64,000 nt of DNA from Siderastrea radians. Taxonomy: Eukaryota > Cnidaria > Anthozoa > Scleractinia > Rhizangiidae. The stretch covers positions 33,456,536 to 33,520,535 of the forward strand of contig OZ024897.1 of the NCBI GenBank assembly GCA_964017195.1. The letters are read 5' to 3'. Below the pieces are notes generated by a model that saw only the letters and a list, made by a program, of their open reading frames with translations, made no database searches and was not told the DNA's origin. Of the stretch, positions 1-50,700 are shown in pieces (positions within the stretch are counted from its first letter, which is position 1; each line of letters begins with the position of its first letter). The position numbers were made by a program, and so were the translations under genes.

Positions 1-685
1 CAATTCCTGTCTGAAGCCTAGTCTACGGTCTACATATACATCTACATGTTCTCACCTGTACTAATAAGGTTCAAATAACTAAAGGGAACTGTCTGTAATA
101 AGGAGATGTCCTTATTTTGGAGCTCTGTATGGAGAGATTTACATGTAACTTATTAGACAAACAAAACACTGCATGTGTAGTTATCAGTTCCAGATCAGGA
201 GGATGCTCCCTTTTTGCCATAGAAAACAAGCAGCACATAATAGCAGCTAATGGTATATGCAAGTCTTTGTGAGATGCCAAGACCTTTGTTTTAAATTTTG
301 AGACCAAGACTTAATGTTTAAAACAATTTCCAAGCCCAAGACTTCTATGTCAAACAATTCCAGCTCAAGATCAGCTCAGTTTGGGTATACCAGGTTGTAA
401 CAGAAAACATAACATTTAAACTGAACTTCAGCTTCCAATGAACATTCGCTGGAGCTAACTTGGTTGAACCAATATTTTTCAAGATGGCAGTTTTCAAATT
501 TGAGATTGGCATATGCTTACAAATATTAATAAGAATCCTAATGAATATGAGATTTCGAGACTCGTGTAAGAAGACCGAGATTTCGAGACTTAGACAAAAA
601 ATGTTAACTTTCTACTCTGATCCCTTGCATATATGAAGGTGCTGCCACTGTTTTTATTCCTGACTATACCGTCCTATTTTGACAG
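1..685 (+). other. Intron upstream of the first visible CIT exon
   Basis: AT-rich sequence with no exon for the kinase glycine loop and no clear repeat. Confidence 0.5.
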
Positions 686-40036
<39,351 letters not shown>

Positions 40037-42233
40037 CTTTTCATGTGATTGGTAAGGTGACCGATCACGTGTTGCAAGCCACCTCATGACGTCAGTGTTA
40101 CCAGGTCAATAAATTTTAATATGCTACAATTCAGAAGAATTGAAAGAGAACGCGGAGTATTGAAAAGTAGATTAATCCACTTTAAACTTCTTAGGTATTC
40201 CAAATTACTAATAAGTTTTACATTGGAAAGTAACAGTAGTTGAGGCGGAGCTAAGTAAAATGAGACTGTTTGAGATAAGTTGTACGAGGTACCAACTTCA
40301 GAATAGAAAACAGATGCCTGTAAAGGATAGAGATTAACCCGAGTAGATGACTGGAATTGTACATGTCCAAAATACAAAACACTCAATAACTGAGTTTCAG
40401 TTACAATATTTCGGTATAAGGTATGGATACAACGAGCACGAATGGTATAGATAGGAAAGGTTAGTAATTATGTATTCAAATGACAGGCAAAATGAAGGTG
40501 ATACTAAAGGGAAGACGCACAGTTTTCTGCTAGACTTAAGATCATCGTTTGGCGAAGGTGCGAGTCGCTTATTATGAAAGACTTCTTTGTATAAAAGACT
40601 ATTTCAGCTCGGATCGTTATCTGGCGTGATGGTGTTGTTGTGGAACGTTGGTACATAGAACTCTTTGTTTACTGGACTTGCAGTTGGAGTGGAGGTATTA
40701 TGTCTTCTTACAGCTTCTTCCAATTAATTTTGTCCCCGCCTGGACTAGCATACATGCTACTTGCGGTGGACACAGATCCCATTATTGTTACTTCTACCGA
40801 AGTGCAATAAAGATTGTTATTGTTGTTGTTGGCGTATTCATGGTTTTCAAAGAAGCCTACGATAGTAAGCGACTCATACCAACCTTTATCCTTTATGTAC
40901 TGAAAGTACGTGTCAGTGATTTAGTTTATTTGAACCTCTGTTTACGGATATCTCGTTACTACGAGCAGCTTAGTAACACTTGTTCCAGTAATAAGACACC
41001 CTCGTGTTTTAATAGTGAAGTCAGTTAACTTAGTTGTTCTCAAAAAGACAAACATTCAGAGGTTTCTCACTTACGTGATATAGAATTTATGACGTTTATT
41101 CAGATAGATAAAATTTTCAAGGCAGGTCAGTTTATTTCAATAAGGAGTAGTTTCAAAACGCAAAGATTTGTGGTGTGGCAACTGGTAAAAGTTGCCATAA
41201 ACTGTCCTCAGTTGAAATTCAGGAATGTGTAAAAACTGTTCACAGAATAAGGGCAAATGAATTCAGATTGCATGCATAGCAATCCATAGCAAGACCGTAC
41301 TTGTTTCTTGTGAACAGAGTACTCGATGCTATGTTTTCAACTTAGTATTAATATGATAACCAAGAATTGTATAATAGAAAAACTTGTAACATTTATTCTC
41401 CTAATTACATGGAAGTTATAAAACTAATAGCCTGTGGTTCTTCGATCGGTCGCATCGTCGATCGTTTGCACCGCGATAAGAAGCAAGTCTTTGTGATTTA
41501 GCTTGTCCTGGTTGCTCTACCAAGCTGTTCCAGCCAAACTAGGAAAAGTTGAAATGATTTGTACTTCTTACTCCTTTAGTTCTCTGGTTCGCGGGTTTAC
41601 ATCAAAGTCGTATTTTATGGTCAACGCCTCAACATGAAGGTTGTACCATCAAAGACAATGCACTGACAGGCGTCTTTTAACTGTACTATTGAAGGCTATT
41701 AGCTACTTTTCAAATGTTACAGAAATAAAATAGAATCTTCGGTTAAAAGGTTGTATTGTCGTTGCTTGCACCGGGAGGAAAGAATGAACCATTAAGCAAC
41801 ACGAAATCAACGCATCACATTTTCATTCACTCGGTCTTGGTCACAGCGACAGTGCTTTAATAATATACTTGCGTTTCAGAGTTCGTGTGGACTTTTGTGT
41901 TCGTCTACGTGTCGCTAGTGAAAACTTGGTATGAGCAGGGCCTTGAATGGGTCCCAAGGCCGTCCACCAACGCGAGTTTCGACCGGAGCTCGGAAAATGA
42001 CGCTGTTCTTTCTCAGTCTACATAACCTTGTTCCCAGGTACCTTTTCTTTCCTTTCACGATGTGATACCCGACCACATCAACTTGTATCGATAATGCATA
42101 GTGGGAGACTAAGGGACTTCTCGTACTTCAACATAAACGTTGATGCAAACGGTATTGCTTCAAATTTGGCGCAAAATTGGCTATGTATTGCAGAATCGTT
42201 CCACAAATACGCGTTCGATTTCAAGAATGTGAT
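40037..42233. other. Convergent intergenic region between CIT and the methyltransferase-like gene
   Basis: It holds the CIT 3' UTR, then AT-rich sequence. A plus-strand AATAAAGATTGTTATTGTTG at about 40806 resembles a LINE or SINE 3' terminus with a TTG tail. I see no further exon, RNA gene or clear repeat. Confidence 0.5.
40108..40113 (+). promoter_or_regulatory. Candidate polyadenylation signal of CIT
   Basis: A canonical AATAAA lies 72 nt after the CIT stop codon, giving a short 3' UTR. A second AATAAA sits at 40806-40811, just before a TTG-rich tract, and could serve a longer form or belong to a repeat. The choice is inference. Confidence 0.45.
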
Positions 42234-45200
42234 TTAGTCAGTGATATTCCATCCAAGATACCTTGGATTCTCCAAATGGACGAACACCATGTCCGCCCCT
42301 TCGCACTCTACGGGCTGTGAAGCACGTGACCAAACAGTCAATGAATCCATGTGACCAGGCCAGTTCGGTAGCTGGACACGTGACACGCAGCGAAAATGTT
42401 CACCAAGTTGAAGCTGGAAGTCACGTGATGTGGTTTGACCCCAAGGATTGGACGAAAGTGTCTCGCCGAACAGTTCACCGATGTGGATGATGGTGTTTCC
42501 TTTGTAGTATTTCAGGCAGTCCCGTGAAAACGAACATCTCTCTGAAAATTAATTGAAACACTTAACTTTTCATTTGAAAACAAGTAGTAGTCATTATTCC
42601 CTACACATATTTTTCGCTACTCTGATCCAAAATCTCATTCACAGAAGATGAGATTATTATGAAGGAAACATGTTATTCCATCATTTCCGTAAAATTGTCT
42701 TTGAGGGGGCAATATACGTGAATTTTTAGGAAATAGGATAAGATTTAAGAAAGAAATAAAAAAGGGATTAAATTTTTGTACACACCCCTAGACACTTCGC
42801 CCCCACACAAGAGCACTTGGGGTTGTTTGTGGACTGTTTGTGTCCATCTTAATTACAAAACTTTAAATTTTAATTTTAACTCACCTTTGATTCTTTACAA
42901 TTTTTTAAAAATTCATCAATTTCCCTCCCACTTCTATTTCTTTACGTTCACTTTAAAAATCGTGAAAATATCCTCTCAGATTTAAGGGAACTTGCACTAT
43001 GATCCTATGATAGCATTTTTGGATTGAGTGAAATCTCATGAAGATAATTAAGAAAAAAGGCTAAAATGTTGTGGGGAAAAGGCATCTACGTATATTGCCC
43101 TCTTAATCCTCGAGCACATCCTAATTCTTGACTTCAGTAATCGTTGCTGATTTTTTTTTGCCACATCTTTGCACAAACTGGTTGCCTTGGGGGGAAAAGT
43201 TTTGAACGATACGGCATTTGACAAGGCATCCAATTTCCTTATAAGGCAAAACTCAGGGTTATTCGCTGATTACATGTGCTAGTCCTAATAATTATGTACT
43301 TATATCTACATAATGTAAACTTAGTGTGTAACTTAAATGCCCATTTAGTTTACCATATTTAGAAATCTTGGGCTTTAATCCTACAGCTAACATGCTAGTG
43401 GCCAACTCGAAAGCTGTCGCTCCTTTGGCCTCTGTACACATATTTCCACAGATTGTGATTTTCTTTTACGCTTAGTAAATGGTTGTAAATGTGTTATAAA
43501 AATAACTGTTAATGTCAATGCTGTAAACAGTGTGAAATAAAGTTGTGTGCGGTCAACCAATCAGAAAGCTAGAAATTCAATAACTGAGAATAACTATCGC
43601 ATTAATTTCAATTCGTGGGGGCGTGGTGGTGCAGTGGTTAGCGCATTGGACTTCAGATCTGAAGGTTGGTGGTTTGGCGCTTAGTCCCTGCCATCGTGTT
43701 GTTTCCTTAGACAAGATACTTTGCCCCACATTGTGTCTCTCCACCCAGGTGTATAAATGGGTACCGGCGAGATACTGCTGGGGGGTAACCCTGCGATAGA
43801 CTGGCATCCCGTCCAGAGTAGCAATACTCTCAGTTGCTTCATGCTATGGAAACCAGGATAAGCTCAGGCCGTGTGGGACTTCTTGGCCCGAGTGCCACTT
43901 AATTTCAATTCATTTACCTGTTTTAAATACTGGAATAAGCGAAGATTTCATATTTCATTGCCCACACACCCGTCAGTTTCTAGAAAACGGCTGGAAACAG
44001 AGTAGTATTGGGCCTGCAATCAATTTTTGTTTTCTTATCAAACGTGAATAGTTTTTATTACTACAGCCAAATCAGCTTTTTTTTGGCTACACATATAGAT
44101 TGACAGCAGTGTAAAATCATCAAAATGCAATCACCAATCGGATTTTGAACTCGGGAGTTTGCACACCCCATACGAGCATTATAGTTACCTTCATGATCAG
44201 GCCAGCTCAGCAGCAATGTCCTGTCTGGGTAGTCACACAAAATGTTTGGGCTACCTTCCTGAAATAAATGCCAAAATATTATTCAAATGTGTTTTCCTCA
44301 AAAAAAAAAAAGAAAAGACAGAAACAGGTAGATCAAGCTGAACAAAAGAAGTTACAATGGATAGATCTAGCCAAAAATGTCCTCTCTGATCTGTTGAATT
44401 TCTAGATATTTACGCATAATAGTTGCATACATTACTAATGGGAGCTTCAAAGCAAACTTTGACAGAAAAAAACTAACATACAACTGAAATATCAAAAAAC
44501 TTAAATAGAAAAAAGACAGACAAAAAGGCGATGAAAAGTGACAGAATAGAGGGAAGCTTTCTGTGCTCACTCTATACATTCTTCAACATTCCCACTTAGA
44601 CTTGCCAAAAAGTCACTTAACATGAGCAACGAAGTCCCGAAACACGAGCAAATAAATTGCAAGTCATTGACTTGTTCTGCCTATATAGTTTCAAATTTAA
44701 TTCTGCTTGATTAGACTAGACCACTAGGCCAACAATGGATTTTGAGAAGTCTAGCTCTTGCTATGTAGACCACTTTGAATCAGAAAGGCAAGTACTCTAG
44801 CATTATCTCCGGAATGTTATTGTGTTGTGAAGGAAACCAATCAGATTCGAGATAAATAAACTACAAGTGTCCTAACAGTAATTATCGTTTTCTACGAGTG
44901 ACAATGGGTCAATTTGTATGAAATATCAACAACAAAATGATCTTTATTAGAGAGACCTGCACACTGAAAGAAAAAAAAATCTTACTTCCTCTTTCAATTT
45001 TTGCATTTTTTTGCTCATACAGTTTTAAAATCAAATCAACATTTGAAAATCACAAACCACACACTGAGAACTGTAAATTAAGCTCTGACTAGTTTAGGGA
45101 TATAGCTAACATGTATGTGGGAATTAGATGTTTTATAGATTTTTATTTTTTCGTTTTGGACATTTAGCCTGATTTGCCAACCTCCTTTGTTTGTGTAATT

Positions 45201-47542
45201 CCCTGACAAAACCTCTCAAATGAGTGGCATATCACTTCAGTTTTAGGGCTCATAGTTACCATTTTACACGAACATGACATTTTCCTTGGGGATGGAGGGA
45301 TTAACATGTCACAGCAATATCAAAGTGTTCATGATTTTTTAAAACTGTTTAGTAGCTACCATTGAAGTCACGTTGTGCAGTTATAACTACTAAACATGAT
45401 AGTCACATCAACAAATAGATTCCATGTTGCTGTGCGTCTGTTCAGTGATAGATCCCAAATGACGTCAAAATGTGGTAAGAACAAAAAAGTGGCACACAAG
45501 GTGATAGCAGAGGGTGTCACCCATCTTCTTACCACATTTTGACGTCTTCTGTGATCTATTACTGAACAGACACATGGCAACATGTAATCTACGTGTTTTA
45601 TATAATAAAGAAACAAAATATACATCATCTTTGTGGCTGTCCTCTAATAGAACATAAGTGAGAACCAATCAATATGCATGCATAATTGAGCTTATTATAC
45701 AATTTGTGATGGAGAGCATAGCCATCTTTAGTGGAATTTTAGGCCATTTTAATTGACATGCAAACGATGTACAAATCAGAGAGAAACTCTTTTGGCATTG
45801 TTCTCTTAGTGAACCAAAGCCCATGCAAAAATTGAAGCAGTTTGAAGCAGAAAAATAAACTGGCCTAAAATTCGATGTAATTCGATATCTGCTCTCAACC
45901 CTTCACAGGTTACCATAATTTTGATGTATTTCATGTCTGGTGGATACACAGTGTTCTGATCAAATGCTACAATGTCAGCTCCTCTTTCTTGAAGAAGGAA
46001 CTCCCAGTAACCATTTCCCTGAAAAAGTGGATGCAAAACAATTGGACATTTACACAATCAGGTTATCCAAGAAGATCTAACTAGTACGTCTAATAGCCAT
46101 CACAAAATTGGGTTCTGTAAATCTAACTTTCTTCTCCTTCACGTGTCTGTACATGCCTCATCCTCCACCCAACTCGCATCTCAAAACTTGTGAATTGCAA
46201 CCCCTCCCCTCCAATAAAACATGCTTTTCCCTATATACTGTAAACCTGAGTACCTCCAGGAATATTCAGTCATGTATCACAACATGTAAACTTTAGGTAT
46301 TACATGTCTTAGATTCCTTATAATACTCACAGCACCTGCAGAGATCACAGGCATTTTTAAGCTCACGATATGTTCAAGTGCCTGTTCACAAGGAACAGAG
46401 AAAGAAAACAGGATCTGAAGCCTCTGACATGAACTCCTGTCATCCACATTTCTACAACAACAAAGCAGTTCATGCAGTTTTAGTGTTATAAACACCTGAC
46501 TGAAATACCAGCACTGGTTCTGGTGTGTGTTTATGTGGACAGTCAAAGAAGAATTATATGATAGCTGGAGGCATGTGGCCAGCTAAAGTTTTAAGGTTTT
46601 ATTTACCTCCTACCCCTAATGTTTTTGTAAGAGATGTGAAATAACTATTCCATTTCTTGTGCAATGTGCCACTGTACTGCCCTTTTCCATTATGTGAACG
46701 AGGATAAGGGGGCAGGAGACTGGGAGAAAAGGGGGCAGCAAATGGGAGAAAAAGGGAAAAATTATGCAACATTGTGCAATATTTCACAATCAACAAAATG
46801 TAAAGAGACGGGAGCCAACAAATACAGAGTAGGAACCAGGATAAAAGGGTACGGGAAGCGGGAGGTTTAAACCCCCCTGTCCCCCTCAAAATTATGGCAT
46901 TATGGCCATCCCCACAGACATTTTATATCCCATAGCCCAATCGACCCAATTTTTCAAAAACTGGAAAGAGTTTTTCATTCCACGATATAATCAAGGCTCT
47001 TTTTTTTTTTTACCAACTGACCTACATTTATGATGGAGAGGGTGACAGGGCAAGAAATGTTTTTTTGGGATGGCCCATGATAGGAGCACGAGTTTAGAAA
47101 CTGGTCTGGGTCTGAGTTGTAAATTATTCTACTCTTGTTTGATCACCCACACTTATGCCCAAGTTTGAGATGAAGATTAATTTCTACTGATTACTTGGCT
47201 CAGACATATTAAATCTCTGATAGCTCTAAATAGAATGTTTTTGGCTGTTTACCTTATCCAAGAGTTCAAAATCTCCCTCTCTTTCTCATTCAGGGAAACA
47301 TCACAGAAGCGATGAATTGTGCCTGGAGCATGTTTCATTTTCCACTTAAAAATTTTGTAGTACAATATTTCCCCATTTCCTTTCCTCTGTTGGAGAGTGT
47401 TGTACAGTAATTGTTGAGGCATCTCCCGTTCAGCGAGGGCAGCCATCTTGTTTACGAGACAACGGTATTTAAGATCAGCGGTCATAACGTTGCGGGGTAA
47501 CAAGATCACGTGACAAGACCGCGAGGTTTGTGACGCCGCCAT
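42234..47542 (-). CDS. Putative class-I SAM-dependent methyltransferase-like protein, complete, five exons
   Basis: Exons on the minus strand: 47542-47253, 46451-46331, 46018-45914, 44258-44189, 42541-42234. They total 894 nt (297 residues plus TAA), with GT-AG borders and consistent phases (2, 0, 0, 1). Exon 3 opens the glycine-rich SAM motif, which reads VISAGAGNGYWEFLL across the exon 2/3 junction. An acidic residue follows in ADIVAFDQN (motif II position). Later come DYPDRTLLLSWPD, NTIIHIGELFGETL and SLTVWSRA, which look like successive core strands. I do not recognise a named enzyme; the motifs suggest an uncharacterised SAM-methyltransferase-like family. The substrate is unknown. Start choice: the first ATG is used, but the in-frame ATGs at MTADLKYR or MAALAERE are alternatives. 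The exon 3 frame also runs on to a stop at 45806, so intron retention would give a truncated protein without the last two exons. Confidence 0.85.
42542..44188 (-). other. Intron 4 of the methyltransferase-like gene
   Basis: It contains the SINE at 43612-43905. The rest is AT-rich sequence in which I see no exon. Confidence 0.5.
43612..43905 (+). mobile_element. tRNA-derived SINE with conserved 3' core
   Basis: The head GTGGTGCAGTGGTTAGCGCA (A box) and a degenerate B box are followed by a body containing CTGCGATAGACTGGCATCCC GTCCAG, a core string that recurs in many animal SINE and LINE tails, and a GC-rich close. It lies antisense in intron 4 of the methyltransferase-like gene. The spaced motif marks positions 43793-43818. 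Confidence 0.7.
45422..45584. repeat. Foldback element with 58-bp arms
   Basis: CATGTTGCTGTGCGTCTGTT...GTGGTAAGA (45422-45479) and TCTTACCACATTTTGACGTC...GGCAACATG (about 45526-45584) are inverted copies with about 7 mismatches. The loop is roughly 46 bp. It sits in intron 3 of the methyltransferase-like gene. Confidence 0.7.
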
Positions 47543-47702
47543 TTTGAAGGGAGGAACGTCGGCGAACGGTTTATGTATTTTTAGCTAAAGATATTAGGTC
47601 CAATTTTGGTGGAAATAACTCTATAACTTGTTCAAAATCGGACCTTACATCTTTGTTTGAGTTTTAAAATAGTTTCAGCTCGGAATTTCGGCATTTTTAA
47701 GC
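47543..47702. promoter_or_regulatory. Probable bidirectional promoter between methyltransferase-like gene and SR factor
   Basis: Only 160 bp separate the two divergent start codons, so 5' UTRs and core promoters must lie here or overlap the coding starts. There is no TATA box at a sensible distance. The sequence GCCGCCATTTTG over the minus-strand ATG at 47542 is a YY1-type element (AAAATGGCGGC read on the minus strand), and GCAGCCATCTTG at about 47439-47450 is a second one, over the in-frame ATG of MAALAE. A TCACGTGA E-box lies at 47506-47513. Promoter function is inferred from layout. Confidence 0.55.
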
Positions 47703-50700
47703 ATGAGTTGCCGTGTGTATTTAGGAAGATTGCCGTACGGCACGAGGGAACGAGACATCGATAAGTTCTTCCGCGGATACGGAAGACTGCGAGAAATCAA
47801 CTTGAAAAATGGATATGGATTTGTGGTAAGCTGTTGTAATCTCTTTTTTGGTTTATAATAGAACAAAGGTGAGAAAAAGCAAGCTTACATCAAGCTGATG
47901 TTCATGTTGTACTGCGTTGTTTAGCAGTGGTTTCCAGAAGCACATGGTCGAAAGAGTTCCTTGCATAAATTAAGACTTAAAATTGTCTCATGGATTTTCT
48001 TTTAGTAAGCCCACCGATGTCGTTATGATTATGATTGCTTTCTAGACAGCGTCATTATAAGTCTTTATGATTCAGTATCATTTGGACCGTCGACTGTTCG
48101 ACCGATCGATGGTGAAAATTTGTAAATATGCTATAGCTACGTGCTCAGCAATGCTGATGTAGCCCATTTGCGAGGGTGGTAAAGGGGGGGTATAGATCAC
48201 GTTTCACGAAAAATAAATCGGCCCTTTCACAATTCACGAAAAATAATAATGGAATTTCACGCTTCACGAAAAAAAAATGTTTTTTTCTGACATAACATAC
48301 CGTTACATTTTGAAAAGTTACATCCAAAGCAAAGCCTTGTTTGAGGTTTTCACTGTCCGTCCGCTTCCCGTTCTGGGCGCTTCAAAAAGGAAACCAAGCT
48401 CTGAGTTCTGTGTATGATGAACAGCACCATCTTTCTCCACTACAAAATCATCAGAATCGCTGTCGGATGAGTCGTCATCGTATTCGGATTGCTGATCGTC
48501 TCCTGGGTCCCTCGATGTAGACGCGCCTTCTCTTCCCTCGTCCTCAGATAATCCAGGTTGTTCTTCGAATTCTAACCGTTCTCTTTGATGGGTAGCGGTC
48601 TGATACATATTTAGAGGAAGAGTTCCAGCTTTATACTTGGTGGTTTCTTGTCGGACGGTACGTTGTCTAACGCACTTACCGTGTGTGTTTGCCCAGTTTC
48701 TCATCAGATCTTGGTCGGCTGAACTCATGAAAGACAGCCTTTGTTCCGACATTCTTGGAAAATCTTGAAGATGAATTTGTGTTGAGGGCACAGGATAATA
48801 CGATGTCGTGTGTGTAAAGTAAAAAGCTGACCACTGCGGCATTCGTTTAATCCCTGGCGTAGTACAATTGCATACATGTTGGATGTTTAAAATGGGAAAC
48901 TGCGTGGAGGTTCTCGACTTTCACGGTGAGGAGAGCTTCAGCGTTTAATAAGGGTAAGTTCTGGATTGATCTTTGTGATGTTGCTTTGTAACCGTGCCAG
49001 TCCTTTATAATCATGTGGACTGACTTGACTGTCTTGCTTGCAACAGTTCCTTCGGGTCCATTGGTGTGCCTGTTGCGGTCCAGTAATGTCTGTGCAGATT
49101 GAACGGTGCCTTGAAGGTACCCAGACACGGTTTTCATCATCTCTCCAGCTTCTTCCAGCGTTGAGGTGCGAGTTCGCTTGTGCTTGTGGTGCGAAAATCG
49201 CTCAAACATTTCTCTACAATGACTACGACTGCTTACATAGTTCTGTCGACCGAATTCTGCTCGTAAACGCATGCAAACGCTATTAGATTATTACATTGAC
49301 TGACAGCAAGCAGTCAATGCAAAATGCAAATCCAAATAATTCAATAAATTATTCAAGGTGCTAACATAACATAGGTCAACATACCTTGCAAAATACTTTC
49401 CCTTTCCAGAAAGAAAACCATTTCATTTTCCCATTGGTGTTGGGTCCGAAGACAAAAACTTTCTACAGTTCCAAGAGAACGGACTGTTCTCATAAACGAA
49501 GTCTCAATATTCTTCCCAAGGCCTTTAACTTCGGCTATGGCGTGCACGCCGCAAAAATCTAACACAGTTGTTTTAAGACTTCCAGATCTCTGTGGGCTGT
49601 GGTGGAGAACGGAAAACGGGATTTTTCTTTATGAATCAAAACTTTTTTGCCACCTTCGTTTAAATAAAAACTTATTAGGACCGTCCCATTTGGTAAAACC
49701 TTGAAACCTTCTTGACGATTTTGTCGATCTTGTTCAGCTCGTGTTTCCGCCATGGTGGGTGACAATGATGGCTGTCCAGACAGGTTTGGCCAAAGGTCAC
49801 CGAACACCAGAGCACACACCACGTGGTCAACACAATGATCCAATCTCCTGTCACGTCACGCAATATTATTTTTGTCTTCATTACGTAATGACGGATGTCA
49901 AAAATAACAAAAAACATAATAAAAATCACGGTTCACGACGAAATAAACATTTATTTCTCATTTCGCGAAAAATAATTTTGGAAAATCACGGTTCACGGCT
50001 ACTATAGAAATCACGATTCACGAGAAAAAAAATAGCCATTTCACATTTCACGGGGAAAAAAAAAGGGCCGATCACGGATCACGAAAATACCCTTTACCAC
50101 CCTCATTTGCTACATGTTGAGTAGAGTTGAGACTAGATACTCTATCTGGCTTCTGATCAAGCTTGCAGTTTTGATTTGCTTTATAATTTAAATTCATGGA
50201 TTTTGTAGTGTTGGCTTTCGCTTTAGTGTGGTGTCTACAATAAATCTCCTTGGCTTTCTTTGGGTGGTGACCATTTGTCACAAACGCTGCCCTGTCATGT
50301 GTTGGTCCATTGATTCACAAAATTGAGAAATTCAACTCACACATAACTCACACAGCTCATTATTCGATTTTCTTTATTCAGTTACGGTAAACATTGATTA
50401 AAGACTCTCTGTCGACCACAATGCAACGCGCGCCTAAACGGAGGTTTCGTGGACCACGAAACCCCAAAGTTTTGCGTCGGCATTTGGAGGCTGTGCAAAT
50501 CTGCCTTCATCCAAGTCATCCTTCCGTAGAATGGATAGAGATTTTCTTATGGAGCTATGAAATTTATGAGGGAACTATTGGAGCAGTGTTGATTTAAAAA
50601 GTGTTTTATTCTTAGGGTCACAAAAGCGACATTCGGGCAATCAATGTTTCGCACAGCTCTCAACCGACAAGCAAGACCACGTGGAAAGTTTTTATTTATA

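Noticed and set aside
40648..41028. 126-codon ORF downstream of CIT
   Set aside because: It crosses an AATAAA and a TTG-rich tail typical of a retroelement 3' end; no conserved protein features.
50394..50597. Possible poison exon or extra exon in SR-factor intron 1 (basic 67-codon ORF)
   Set aside because: No convincing acceptor and donor around it and no similarity to SR-factor poison exons that I can recognise.
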